Below are positions 21,675 to 32,230 of a stretch of DNA of 64,000 nucleotides, piece after piece. Below the pieces are notes generated by a model, which saw nothing but the letters and a program-made list of their open reading frames with translations, did not search any database and was not told the DNA's origin. Position 1 is the first letter of the stretch; each line of letters opens with the position of its first letter. Source of the DNA: Cycas panzhihuaensis (taxonomy: Eukaryota > Cycadophyta); NCBI GenBank assembly GCA_023213395.1, contig CM041465.1, positions 54,195,741 to 54,259,740 on the forward strand, read 5' to 3'. Made by a program: the position numbers and the translations under genes.

Positions 21675-21940
21675 ATGACCATCTTGAGGAAGCCAAGAAG
21701 GAAGCTAAATCCGCTTCCCCTCCTTGTTGGTGTTATTGCCTCTAGGTAGGTTCGCATTCCATGTTTTCAGTTGGGCAACCCCCAATGTGTTTGCATCGTT
21801 TTCCTTCCTTTCCTTTGCATTTCATCTAACGGCCTTTCATGAAGGCGTTGCATGCGACGTTTTTCGCGTCGCTTGCGAGGTTTCTTGGCCGTCGCTAGAA
21901 GACCAATCTCGTTCCTTCTTCCGTCGAACCCGATTCGACA
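21675..21940 (+). other. Element A primer-site remnant and leader
   Basis: The first bases, ATGACCATCTTGAGGA, align with the intact B primer site GCGACCATACTGGGGA with transitions and one gap. The leader after it matches B's (GGTAGGTTCGCATTCC, then CAGTTGGGCAACCCCCAA) up to the gag ATG. Element B was inserted within or at the very edge of this primer site. Confidence 0.6.
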
Positions 21941-24324
21941 ATGGAAGGTTACCGTCCGATTGGGCCCTCTGGTCCCATGGCTTCAGGAACTTAAGAGTTC
22001 CCTTCATCTATTCTGGAATCCGCCCATGAGGGCGATGACTCCATCTACTATCTAGATGACCATTTCCACCCAGATGACTTTCAGCCTTCCGCCCAAGCAG
22101 TGTAAGATTCTGACCCTCACGAGACTCGCCACCCCACTAGCGAGCTTTACGAGGGGCGCCCCGAAGGATCCCCTACTTTCGAAGCCCCTTCGACCTCGTA
22201 TGGCTCTGAGGATACCTCTCCCGTCGACGCGGTCGAGGCGCTTAGCGAGTGCTTTCGGCGGCTCGCCGGTACCATCCTAGATGGTTTGCAGAAATGCTGC
22301 GTAACATAGCATCTTCTTTGTCCATGCCTACGTCATCTACAATGATCGATGCTTCTACTCGCGCACACGCGTCCTATGCCGTGTCTACCCCAACTCCCAA
22401 GGCAAGTGTCGCGCCGCCCATTTCCAGTCGTGGTCTTACTTCTTCAGGACCCGTTCGTGGTGTGTCCTTCCCTCAACTCAGGGTGAGCATGCCATGCCCT
22501 AGCCAAATGCACGCGCCACCTCCGAATGTGACACATGCGTTCCCTAGTAGGCCTCGGGGTCCTACTAGTGCTGCCGCCATTAGCCATGTAGGACCCACTC
22601 CTACATATGTCCAAAACCCGATTGGTGGTCCTTCTCTTTACGTGCCCCCAGGTTACACTGCTCAACCTTAGGGGCAAGGCAAGGGAAGCCATCTCCCTGT
22701 TTATGGGGTGGACCCGTTGCACCCATATGGGGTCGCACCACCTACGGGTGGCCTATATGGGCAAAACCCGGTCCCTCATCCTCCGTTTCCGTCATCCAGT
22801 GCAACTCCCATTGCTGCGTCATCGCAAGGGAGCGTACCTCTTTTCCAGAACTCTTACCCGTAGTCCCCTTTCCAATAAGGGGATTTTTCCCAAGGGGGGA
22901 TGGGTTTACCACCCCCATCCATTCCTTTACCAGTTGGCGATCCATTAGCCCAAGGAAGGATGCGTCCTTTCGTGGACTATAGGTCGACGCCATTGTCTGT
23001 TGAGGCGCTAAGGACTAACCTGCCACCTCACCCTCCTGAAGTTCCCAAATTCGTCAGGACTTCGTCGCAAGACCCAACCGAGCATGTACGCAGGTTTTTT
23101 ATGCCGTGCATCGATTATTGGGCTTACGACCATATCCTTATGAAGCTATTTACGCGGTCCTTGCAGGGCGATGCCCTCAAGTGGTTTTACCACCTTCCCG
23201 CTCATTCAATCTCTTCATTCCAGCAATTGGTTGATGAGTTCGTCAATTATTTTGACGTGGCTCGTCCATTCGAAAGTGAAATGAAGGCGCTTCTGTTGCT
23301 TAAACAAGGTCACGATGAGATGAATCGTGACTTTATACGACGCTTTCACGATCTTCTTCACTCCACCAAGGCCACGTTGCCTGAGGAGTTGAAGAGGGAT
23401 CTCTTTGTCAATGCACCGTCCGAAGTGCATGTGGAAGTCCTCAAGATGGGGGCAACCACGTGTGACTCCGCCATCACGAGGTGTTTAGCTTTGGAGGCCA
23501 TTGAGATCCAAGCGGGACTCAAGAAACCTCCCAAGCCCTCGCAACATCGCGAGGTGCCTCCTCCAGCGAAGGAGACCAAACCTTCGCAGCCTGCTAGGTC
23601 CACCTTGCATCCGACTGAGAGGACCCTAGATCCCCTTACCTCCGCCATTCGCTCATTCAAGCACACGATGAAGGAGTTAAAACTCCAACCTCCTTCATCG
23701 CCAACCTCCCATAAACCTGTCCAGCAGACTTCTCGTGCGATGCCCCCCAAAGGGGGTAACACCCAGTCTTCTCAAGCAAGGAGGATCGATCCTCCCCTTG
23801 AGAAGAGGTGGTGCTCCATCCACGGAGAATGCTTCCATGACGATTCGCGTTGCCGGGCACAGCACCCGCGCGACGCCCCGCCGCGCGACTCGTCCCCTAG
23901 GCGGACATCGAGGCCTAACCTCGATCAGCCCATCCATAGAGACCCGTTCCCCAAACATGGGGAACGTGGTCGCGTTGTTCAGCAAAGGAACAATCAGAAT
24001 CGGGATCGATCTCCCGATCCTCGCCCTTCGCATGGTAGAGGGAAGGGTGTGCGAAGGTCGCCTTCCCCTTCGCGATCCCCTGACCGCCGCGCTCCATCAC
24101 CTTCACAGCCCCGCAACAAGGGAAAGAAGGTGATCCAAATGCTCGAGACCACTCCTCTTTACGCGTTAACCCAGTCTCAAGCCGTAAAGGAGGCAACAGG
24201 TGCATCCGCGTCTACCTCGCAGCTTGATCCTCCTCTAGAAGCCACTGCTCCGGAGATTCCCGCACTTCCCAAGACTATTCCCGTACGCCCCGGGCGATTC
24301 GACTTTAGGAGAGCCCTTACCTAA
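21941..24324 (+). pseudogene. Gag of element A
   Basis: ATG at 21941 (MEGYRPIG after a frameshift) matches the starts in B and D. The N-terminal region has stops and frame changes (near 21980, 22100, 22290, 22670 and 22860). From 22900 a 474-codon frame is open. It holds the capsid-like domain (DPTEHVRRF, LQGDALKWFYHLP, HSISSFQQLVDEF, LPEELKRDLF). An intact CHHC knuckle (CSIHGECFHDDSRC) follows, with the C-x2-H-x4-H-x4-C spacing common in gypsy gag. A basic Arg/Ser/Pro-rich tail (RSPSPSRSPDRRAPSPSQ) probably binds RNA. It ends at TAA (24322-24324), where B continues with CAA. Confidence 0.85.
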
Positions 24325-24850
24325 CCCACAGGGAGGGGTAAGCCTTTCTCCGTAGTCGAAGAGCTCCTTACTGTGGCTGCCGGGATGTCCATCATGGACG
24401 TCTTGAGAAGTTGCCCGGAGCAACGAGCGCTCCTCCTGGAAGCTCTTGGATCGAATGACGCGTTCGTTCATGCCTTGGGTACAACCCCAAGTAGTGAGCC
24501 CGTTATCTCCTTCGATCCCAAGGATCTTCCTGCGTTCAGTGGAAGGGAACACCAATGGAACTTCCCTTTCACCATTACCATAGATACTCCCGATTGCACA
24601 TTGCGAAGAACCGTCGTGGACAACGGTTCTTCCGTCAACGCCATGCTCTTACGCGTTATGCACGAGCTTGGCGTTTTCGCCTTGGAACCCATTCCATGGC
24701 GCTGTCAAGGTTATGACGGTACTGAGAAGACTCCCTTAGGATCTATCTCGATACCCCTTACCCTCAAGGACAAGACCGTCGTTACCGACATCGTCGTCCT
24801 TGATGTTGATGTAGATTATAACACATACAGGTGGACCATGGCTTGACCAA
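24325..24850 (+). pseudogene. Aspartic protease of element A
   Basis: Open over 24373-24846. It begins GMSIMDVLRSCPEQRALLLEAL (20 residues or fewer of this are diagnostic: PEQRALLLEALGSNDAFVHA). The active site is VVDNGSSVNAM, with Asn replacing the Ser/Thr of the classic motif, followed by the flap region PWRCQGYDG and a second hydrophobic block SIPLTL. Entry into this part from gag would need passage through the TAA at 24322. The frame is lost near 24830. Confidence 0.75.
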
Positions 24851-25925
24851 ATCGGAGCCGTGTGTTCCACCCGTTGGGGGAAACTTAAATTTGTCCATAA
24901 TGGACAAATGAAAGTTGTCCTCCGCAAGAAATCACTCGCCAAATCGGCTAGGCCTCCCGCCCAAGCAAGCCGTGACCATATGAAGGGAAACAAACGCCCT
25001 TCTGACTATGTCTCAGCTTGCTCGATCGGAATCCCCGATTCCTCTTACCAAGAAGAAGGTCCCACGCCTTCTTCTCCTGCGTTGACACATTTCGCCCCCA
25101 TCGGTGTCGGAAGCTATGGGTATCTCACCGTGTTTGACGACGATGGGTCCCATAGTGAGGATGAGGACCGTCCTCACCTAGTTTCATTCCTCCGCACTAG
25201 TGCGGGGCATCCTCCTAGTCCTAGGTTTCCTCCTACGAGCTCTTTTGTTGTAGAGCCGGGCCACTTTCACATGTCACATGACATTGTGCATGTTGATCAT
25301 CACACCCCTGGCTCTTCCATCTCGTCACCTCCCATAGATGGCGACGTTGAGAGGTCCCCTCTTGCCTTTTACGAGGGGCCTCTCCTTGACTCTCTGTTGG
25401 AGTCTTTTAGGGGTGACGGGCAGTTTTCAGGCCATACCGGTCCTATCGCTCCCGTGCCATCCTGCGCCTTGTCTATTCGAAGTCAGGTCATCAATGGGGT
25501 AGACTAGTTCGAAGACGATGAGGCTTTGCTGGAACACTTAGCCGGTTCCATGCCGAATTTGCCTCCTAGTCACCACAAGCTTGGCCACCAGAAGGTCTTA
25601 GCGATTGGGTCCCCATTAGCTAACCCAATCCCCTCTTCTGTTTCCTCCCTTGCGGTTGATCTTGCCCCCCTCCATTTTGAGGAGGGGAATGCCATGTGTA
25701 TGGGGGCAACCCAGGACATAGTCCTTGCCCTGGATAAGGTCATCAAGGTAGGAGCGGAGTGTACCCCTGACAAAGTGAAGGAGTACACCCTCCTGTTCCG
25801 AGAATTCCGCGATGTTTTCGCGTGGGATTACTCAGATATGAAGGGCATTGACCCCTCCATCGTCACGCATAACCTTACGACCTTTCACGGCGCTCGCCCG
25901 TGCGTCGAGCGGCCCCTTCACCTAA
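24851..25925 (+). pseudogene. Conserved protease-RT linker of element A
   Basis: Two open segments, 24860-25507 and 25526-26188, carry blocks shared with B and D: LKFVHNGQMKVVL, ACSIGIPDSSYQEE, FAPIGVGSYGYLTVFDDD, HFHMSHDIVHVDHH, LGHQKVLAIGS, GATQDIVLALDKVIKVG and FAWDYSDMKGIDPSI. The last marks the approach to RT. A TAG at 25505-25507 interrupts it. The N-terminal two thirds match no domain known to me. Confidence 0.55.
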
Positions 25926-27124
25926 AGCTTTCATCTGCCATTAAGATGGAAGTTGAGAAGCTCCTGGAAGCGGGACTTATTTCCTCCATCAACTACCCCA
26001 AGTGGGTATCGAATATCATCCCCGTTGCTAAAAGGAACGAGACCATTCACATTTGTGTCGACTTCCGCGACATAAACAGCGCTTGTCCTAAGGACAATTT
26101 CCCTCTCCCCTTCATCGATCAAATAATTGATCGTACGACCGGGTTCGAAGTTATGTCCTTGATGGACGGCTTCTCCGGCTACAACTAGATTCAAATCTCT
26201 CCCGAAGACCGTCATAAGACGGCCTTCACGACGCCATGGGGTACCTTTGCCTCCAAGGCAATGCCCTTTGGTCTTAAAAATGCAGAGGCTACTTATCAAA
26301 GAGCCATGCACTTCATCTTTCATGACCTCATCAACAACACGATGGAGGTCTTCATGGACGACATGATAGGCCTTTCCCGTTCCAGAGCCCATCATCTTTC
26401 CGACTTACGCGCCATCTTCGCAAGATGCCGCAAGTACCATGTTAGTTTAAACCCGCTAAAATGCGTGTTTGCCGTTACTTCGGGCAAACTCCTCGGTTTC
26501 CTCGTGTCTCAGCAAGGAATCCAGATCGATCCAGATAAAGTCAAGGCAATCCTTGACATGCCGCCGCCTAAGACCCAATGACAAATTAAGTCATTTCTAG
26601 GCAGGCTTGGTTTCTTGAGGCGTTTTTTGGCAGATTTCGCCATAAACGCCAAGCCTCTTACAAACCTATTGAAGAAAGGAGCCCCTTTTGTCTGGTCGGA
26701 CAAGACCCAAAAGGCCTTCGTAGGGCTCAAGGAAGCTCTCGTCTCCGCCCCTACGCTGGCGCCTCCTCGCTTCGATAGGCCCTTCATCCTATACACCTCG
26801 GCAGAAGCAGATCCACAGGCGCAATGCTCGCCCGGGAGGGCGATTCGGGAACCGGAGGGCCATTTATTTCATCACCACTCTTATTGCCGCTGAATTAAAC
26901 TATCCTCCCGCCGAAAAGGAACGCCTCTCCTTAGTCCACGTAATCAAGAAATTTCAGCATTACTTGCTCGATAACACGACCAAGGTGATCGTCCAATCTG
27001 ATCCCTTGCGTTACTTGCTTACACTTCGGTTGTGGTGGCGGGCGGTAGTTGGGATCTGCTTCAAGAATTCGACTTGCAAGTCGTCAATAGGAAGTCGAAG
27101 AAGGGAATGATAGTAGCGGAATAG
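25926..27124 (+). pseudogene. Reverse transcriptase and RNase H of element A
   Basis: RT motifs in order: KLLEAGLISSINYPKWVSN, HICVDFRDINSACPKDNFPL, VMSLMDGFSGYN, TPWGTFASKAMPFGLKN, catalytic FMDD (26351-26362), SLNPLKCVFAV, GKLLGFLVSQQGI. The connection domain FLGRLGFLRRFLADF is followed by the first RNase H (AELNYPPAEKERLSL, NTTKVIVQSDPLRYLL). Stops at 26189 (TAG for Gln in GYNQI) and 26579 (TGA) and frameshifts in the RNase H (near 26810 and 27030) inactivate it. Confidence 0.87.
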
Positions 27125-28472
27125 TTGGCCGATGCCGCCATTCCCAACGCGAGCGGCATTCCCGTTGACGACTCTTTCCCGGACGAGCTCATCATGACCG
27201 TCCAAGATGCTTCCCCTCACCCACTTGCCGACAGCGAGTGGTATGGCGACATTATGCGATATCTGACCCAGCAAGAATATCGCCCTGAAGCCAGCAATAA
27301 GGTTGAGTCGCGTATCCACGCCACTGCTAGGCAACACCTCCTCGTGGACGGGGTGTTGTACAAGAGATCTTTCGACGGGATCACCTTGTGTGTCGCTCTG
27401 ACGGTGACCAAATACTCCGCGAATGCCACCATGGCATTTGTGGAGGCCATTTTGGGGGCCAATCCATGGCCCAAAGGATCCTCCATATGGGCTACTACTG
27501 GCCATCCTTGTTCAAGGACGCCCGCGCTTGTGCCCTTAGATGTCGGTGTTGTCAGGAGCACGCCAATGTCTCCCATATACCCTCTGAGGCGTTGCACCCT
27601 ATCATGTCTCCGTGGCCTTTTTCCCAATGGGGTTTAGACCTCATTGGGGCTATATCACCGCCATCTTCCGCATGAGATAAATATATCTGACCGCTAGAAT
27701 ACTTTACTAAATGGGCGTAGGCAATCCCACATCCACTACCCCTGGCAAGACGATAGCCACCTTCGTCTACCAGTATATTATTTGTCGTTTCAGAATTCCA
27801 GACATTCTAATTACGGACAATGGAACTCCCTTCTGTAATAAGGAAATGGACGAATTGTGTGAGAAATTCAAAATCTTGCACAAGACGTCGTCCCCTTATT
27901 ACCCCCAAGCCAACGGGCAAATTGAATCTTTCAACAAAACGCTCATTGGCATCTTGAAGAAAACCGTTGCCCAGTCTCAAAGAGACTGGCATATCCAGCT
28001 CCCTTCCGCCCTATGGGCTTACCGTACCTCTATCCGGATGGCTACCGGGATGACCCCATTCTCGTTAGTTTATGGAATCGAGGCAATACTCCCATTGGAA
28101 GTGGAGATCCCTTCTCTTCGGGTTTCCCTTCGAGGCCTCATCGACGAGGAGTCTATTTGCCAGGCTCGCCTCCTGGACCTCGAAGCCCTGGATGAGAAGC
28201 GCTTAGTGGCTTATCAAACGAACCTCGCTTCGAAAGCCCGTTTACAAAAGATGCACGATAAACACCTTCGTGCCCGTCCTTTGTGTCCTGGGGACCACAT
28301 CCTCAAATTAGAGTATCTTTACGATCGCTTGGCCAAATTCAGGCCCAAGTGGGTAGGTCCCTTCGTCGTTCTCGAAAGCCTCGATAACAGTGCATATAGG
28401 ATCGCCACCTTAGACGGCTTGGAATTTGAGAAAGCGGTCAACGGGAAATTCCTCAAGAAGTTCTACGCGTGA
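27125..28472 (+). pseudogene. Integrase of element A
   Basis: After LVDGVLYKRSFDG a frameshift (about 27385) leads to the HHCC zinc part (HHGICGGHFGGQ, CALRCRCCQEHA). The core has the catalytic Asp in GLDLIGAI (codon 27637), Asp in LITDNGTPF (codon 27816) and Glu in NGQIESFN (codon 27924), a D-D35-E arrangement. A frame break near 27675-27720 splits the core. From 27711 the frame is open for 253 codons to the TGA at 28470-28472, with the C-terminal part LRARPLCPGDHILKLEYLYD and WVGPFVVLESLD. Confidence 0.87.
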
Positions 28473-28503
28473 TCTCTTCGCCACTCAAAATGAGCCTAAA
28501 CTA

Positions 28504-28560
28504 CCATCTTGAATTGTCCCCATTCCTCCCCACCGCGGGTTGAATGGCAATTCAAGGTGG
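28504..28560. repeat. Covarying hairpin after pol stop (A)
   Basis: CCATCTTGAATTG (28504-28516) and CAATTCAAGGTGG (28548-28560) form a stem with one G-T pair. Compared with B and D (CTTAAAT/ATTTAAG), the change to CTTGAAT/ATTCAAG is compensated in both arms. Confidence 0.75.
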
Positions 28561-29174
28561 ACTCTCGTTCCTTTTTCCGGTTCCTCCCGCGGAACCCGCG
28601 TTCCCGTATACTCTTGGGAACCTTTGTCTTCCTATTTTGGGCATCCCCCAAACTAGGGCGACGCTATGGAGTATCGTTACTCCCCTTTCGTGCTTGTCGC
28701 TTCCTTCGCATATTCCGCTGTGCTCCCCTGTGGACATGCATGTCGCCCTATCTTCTAACCTCATACCTCTCGATCACCTCTGCTCACGGTGGATGTGTGT
28801 GCTCCTATTAGACATATGGCCATACATGGAAGGAAACACCTGCATATTTACAAAACTTTACAACAAAATATATGCATTTATACATTCACATATTTACATA
28901 TCAGCATACAAATATTTACGACATGCAAACATTTACAACATATAAATCATTCATGCAAAGTAAATCATACATGCTACCTCTATCATACATGATACACAAC
29001 ATTTCATGTCAAAATGGGGTTCCAATTACCCCATGAATATATATATATCAAAATGTCATAGTACATCGTGTATGTGGGAAGCCAGGATCCTTGTACGGGG
29101 AATACAATCATGTGAGTCTACATATGACCCCCTGGAGGCCTGCGCTTTCCCGTCAAAATCATACATATGTATCT
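28561..29174. other. 3' region of antisense gene facing pol (A)
   Basis: Homologous to 11701-12301 of B in opposite orientation. AT-rich with ACATATTTACATATC-like words; likely the polyadenylation region of the antisense gene. No conserved protein frame. Confidence 0.45.
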
Positions 29175-31104
29175 CCTAATCTACTGCTGCTGTCTAGACC
29201 ATGGGGTCCCATCTCTTGGTCTGTGTGATCCCTCTCCTGGGGACCACATCCCTGCGAGGCTCCTCCCACAGGCCTCACATGGCTGCCCGCCTCGCTCTCC
29301 TCGTCCGAGGTCTAGTCGCGGTAGCCGTATGTGTGTGTGAGCGGCTCCTGCTCGACCTTGAGACCATCTGCGCCACCAGCTGGTCGTAGCGGACCTGGAT
29401 GCGGTCCCTCTTGCCTCAGAGTCCCTCCTCAATGGCTCTAAACCTCTCCTTCGACGCCTTAAGGCACTCCTCTGGGGCCCATGGGTGAGTCTTGCTCCTG
29501 TATCTCCTCCTGGCCCACTCTGTGCCTCCAAGGCCTGGATCCGTCTATGCAACTCATTTCCCTCGCCCCTGGTCATGTCGAGCTCTCACTGCAGCTGCCC
29601 CCGGAATGCCATGTACTCCTGGGTCTCTGCAACCCAGATGTCTCTCGCTCTCACCAATGGGGTGAATGCCTGCATGTAGGCTCCCGCCGATCTGGGCGCG
29701 TCCTCTGCCTGGATGGGCGGTTGCCCCTCTGCATAGACCTGAGGGAACAACTCCCTCACCATGGCCTCGACCGGTTCTGGACCTCGCTACACTGTCGATG
29801 CAACATGCCATGTGTCGGTGTATCCTCGATGTATATCATAAAAGCGAAATCAAAATCTATCTAGATGTCAAATGACTAAGGAAGCAGTTGGGTCTCACTA
29901 CTTGGTAATTGGATCCTCTACTCAGCGATGTCTCCCTCCCGGCTCTCACTTGTTCTGGTGCCTCATCCTCTGGCACATCCTCTGCCTCTGCCTCGTCTCT
30001 GGCAGGGACTGGCTCGACCCTCGCCTCTCCGGATCTCCTCACGATCCGAAGCCTGCGCCCCCTGGTCTCGGCCGCCCTGCTCGTCTCGGCAGCTCCTGAT
30101 GGGCCTGCCCCTCCTGTGGCAGCCCCAGGTGGTCCTGCTGCGTCCTCGGATGGCTGTGATGGACCTGCCTCTCCTGTAGGTCGTGATGGGCCAGCCCCAT
30201 CTCCCCCGTCATCACTGTCATCGCCCCCGTCATCATCGTCATCGTCGCTGTCATCATCGACGGGTGCTCCTGCTCCTCCTGCTCCGTCATCACTCCCCCA
30301 CCTCACTGCTCTGTATGGGTCTGCTATGTAATCTGTCAGAGTGAGGAGGTCGAGTGATGTCGCATCGACCGACCGACGGACATGGGCCTGGTCCTCTGTC
30401 CCCCGGAATCTCGTCTGCCACCTGTGGACCATCGGGGCCCACCTTGCTATGGGGAATGGCCCCCCTGCCGGTGCCACTGCCACAAAATGATTAAAAAACT
30501 AAGCAACTATGACAGCGTCTTTGTAAGAAAATCCTCCTCGGCCTGATCTCCTGATGGTATCTAGTTGGGCGACGAGGTTCGCCACAACTAGAGTGGCCCA
30601 GTCCATCCTCTCGCCGGCCTCACACCGGCGCGCTGCATCCACCCATCCTCCTGGAATCTCCCTGTAGTTCTGTTTCCGGGAAATCCGGAACAGAATGCAT
30701 AGTAGGATGAGCTTCCTCACCCGAGGAATCCCTGACATAAGAATGCGGAGGGAGCTCCCTCCGTGGCCACCTGTCTGCCCCCGGGAGGAACTGGGCCACC
30801 TCACGTGTCTTTGCCTCGGTCTTGGCGGCGTCCTCGATCTCACGGGTCTCCACAAGCACCCCTAGGATCCGTATAATATCCTCTAGGGTGATAGTAATAT
30901 CTCTTATCTGAGGTAAGTAAAACACGTGCCTCCTCCTGTCCCAGTGCGACACTATATCCACTAGGGCCGTGATCGATGCGAATGGGGGTCTTGAGGGCCT
31001 TATGCAGTGCATCTCTTGAGTCGCCCATCCTCCTCATCGCCATCTCTAGGTAACTCGGGATGGGCATCTTGAAGCATTTTCGCGGTTATCCACCGCGGTA
31101 ACTG
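29175..31104 (-). pseudogene. Antisense plant-mobile-domain-like gene of element A
   Basis: Opposite to A. Acceptor TGCAG precedes 31104; a likely start is MPIPSYLEM at 31067. Exon motifs: LVDIVSHWDRRRHVFYLPQI, DITITLEDIIRILGV, then KQNYREIPGGW and DWATLVVANLVAQLDTI. The open frame 29857-30483 continues with GGPFPIARWAPMVHRWQTR, LDLLTLTDY, a run of Asp with Ser/Gly (about 30200-30260), Gly/Pro/Ala-rich repeats and RGRRLRIVRRSGEARVEP. After the intron at 29792-29898 the last exon encodes the coiled coil and an Arg-rich tail ending near 29181. Frameshifts occur near 30500, 30620 and 30850. The relationship to PMD proteins is by motif order only; the acidic part is disordered-like. Confidence 0.55.
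29792..29898 (-). other. Intron of antisense gene (A)
   Basis: On the minus strand GTGAGACC opens and TCGACAG closes a 107 base AT-rich segment, at the same place as the introns at 10957-11064 (B) and 53519-53631 (D). Confidence 0.55.
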
Positions 31105-31698
31105 CCTGCATTCATCAAAGTTAGTCAAAGTTAGTCTCTTAGCAGTCCTCTAGGCTCCTAGCTGCTTGTCTGGTTGTCTTTTCTGGTTTTCGTTGTTTGG
31201 CCCTTGTTTATTACGATGTTACGCACGTGCCTTTGCTCCAAAATCGCGGTGCCGCGATCTTGGCCGCGGTACCGCTGGCAACCCCCTAAAAAGGGGGTTT
31301 TTGGCCCAGAAAATCAGAAATTTTTGTGGTGGACCCCCCGTGGGGCCCACCGGGACCGTGGCGCCTAATGCCTGTGTCCTCGCCTCTTTCCGGGTCCAGT
31401 TCGGACTCCGAGAGGCCTCTAATCGCCCATAAGGGGCATGAAATGCATTAAAAATTAATTGAAAAGTAATGAACTTCAAGCTTTGAAATGACGAGGGTTT
31501 CGTTAGATCCACTCACTGGATCTGGCCTGACTGTCGCCATCCCGTCCCCGCGATCGTAACGGCTGTCTCCTCGCCCGAATCCGACGGTCAGATCGTCTCC
31601 TGCGTGCCTCTGAAATCGGGTAGCGCTCCGCGTCATAAGGAAGAGGCTCTGGTTTCGCACGAGAGCCGGTGAAAATGAATCCAATTTTCATTAGTTTT
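31105..31698 (-). other. Leader or first intron of antisense gene (A)
   Basis: Corresponds to 9095-9764 of B. It keeps the C5/G5 hairpin and the inner part of the large palindrome (about 31247-31270), but has lost the second, GCGGTACCGC-centred palindrome. A GCGGTACCGC word survives at 31265-31274. Confidence 0.45.
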
Positions 31699-31710
31699 CC
31701 TTATATAGGC
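31699..31710 (-). promoter_or_regulatory. TATA box of antisense gene (A)
   Basis: Minus strand reads GCCTATATAAGG, in the same context (GGGCCC-like, then GGAAAACTAATGAAAATTGG) as B's TATA box at 9084. Confidence 0.6.
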
Positions 31711-32230
31711 GGGGGCCCTAGCGGGCGCTTCTTACATTTACGGCTCGTGGACGATCGTTGGGACCGTCTTGTCCCTCTGATAGTCTTTGCCTTCTGGCCC
31801 AGTTGCCCATTGTGTTTTACGGACGCCCTTCCTGCCTCCTCTTGCAGAAGCATTTATGGCGCCTCATTTCTGCACTTTTGGCAGGGCCCTTTTTGCCGTT
31901 CTGTGACTCCCGTGCATGCCCGAGTTTATACTTGTTTGGCTCGTTTCGCCGCCCTAGACTCATTTTCACACCTCTTGTTTGCCCCGGGGGTCCCCAAAGG
32001 GAATGCCCCCATCTGGGGGCATATTTTGGCTTCCCAAAGCAACCTTTTGGGACTCTAGGATGTTTTTTCTCTGCCCACTCTCAGTCAGTGGCCAGATTGC
32101 TTGCTCTCGTTTTCAGGTAACCTCATTGCTAGGTCCTCCTACCCTTCTCGGCCCGCTTCGCGCTTGCTATTCAATTCCTTATTTTTTCTTGCGTCGCTAC
32201 TTGTTTACTGCCAGAGCCTAGTACCCAGCC
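31711..32230 (+). other. Promoter zone and leader of A aRNH
   Basis: GC-rich stretch between the antisense TATA box and the second RNase H. Open frames here change phase between copies and are not accepted as proteins. It includes an intron-like 98 bp segment at 32117-32214 with donor CAG/GTAACC and acceptor TGCCAG, ending 16 bases before the aRNH ATG. Confidence 0.45.
32117..32214 (+). other. Putative intron in the leader of A aRNH
   Basis: GTAACC to CCAG, 98 bp, pyrimidine-rich before the acceptor. Size and borders agree with B (98 bp) and D (97 bp). If spliced, the second RNase H would be made from a subgenomic or spliced RNA rather than from the Gag-Pol frame. Confidence 0.42.
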
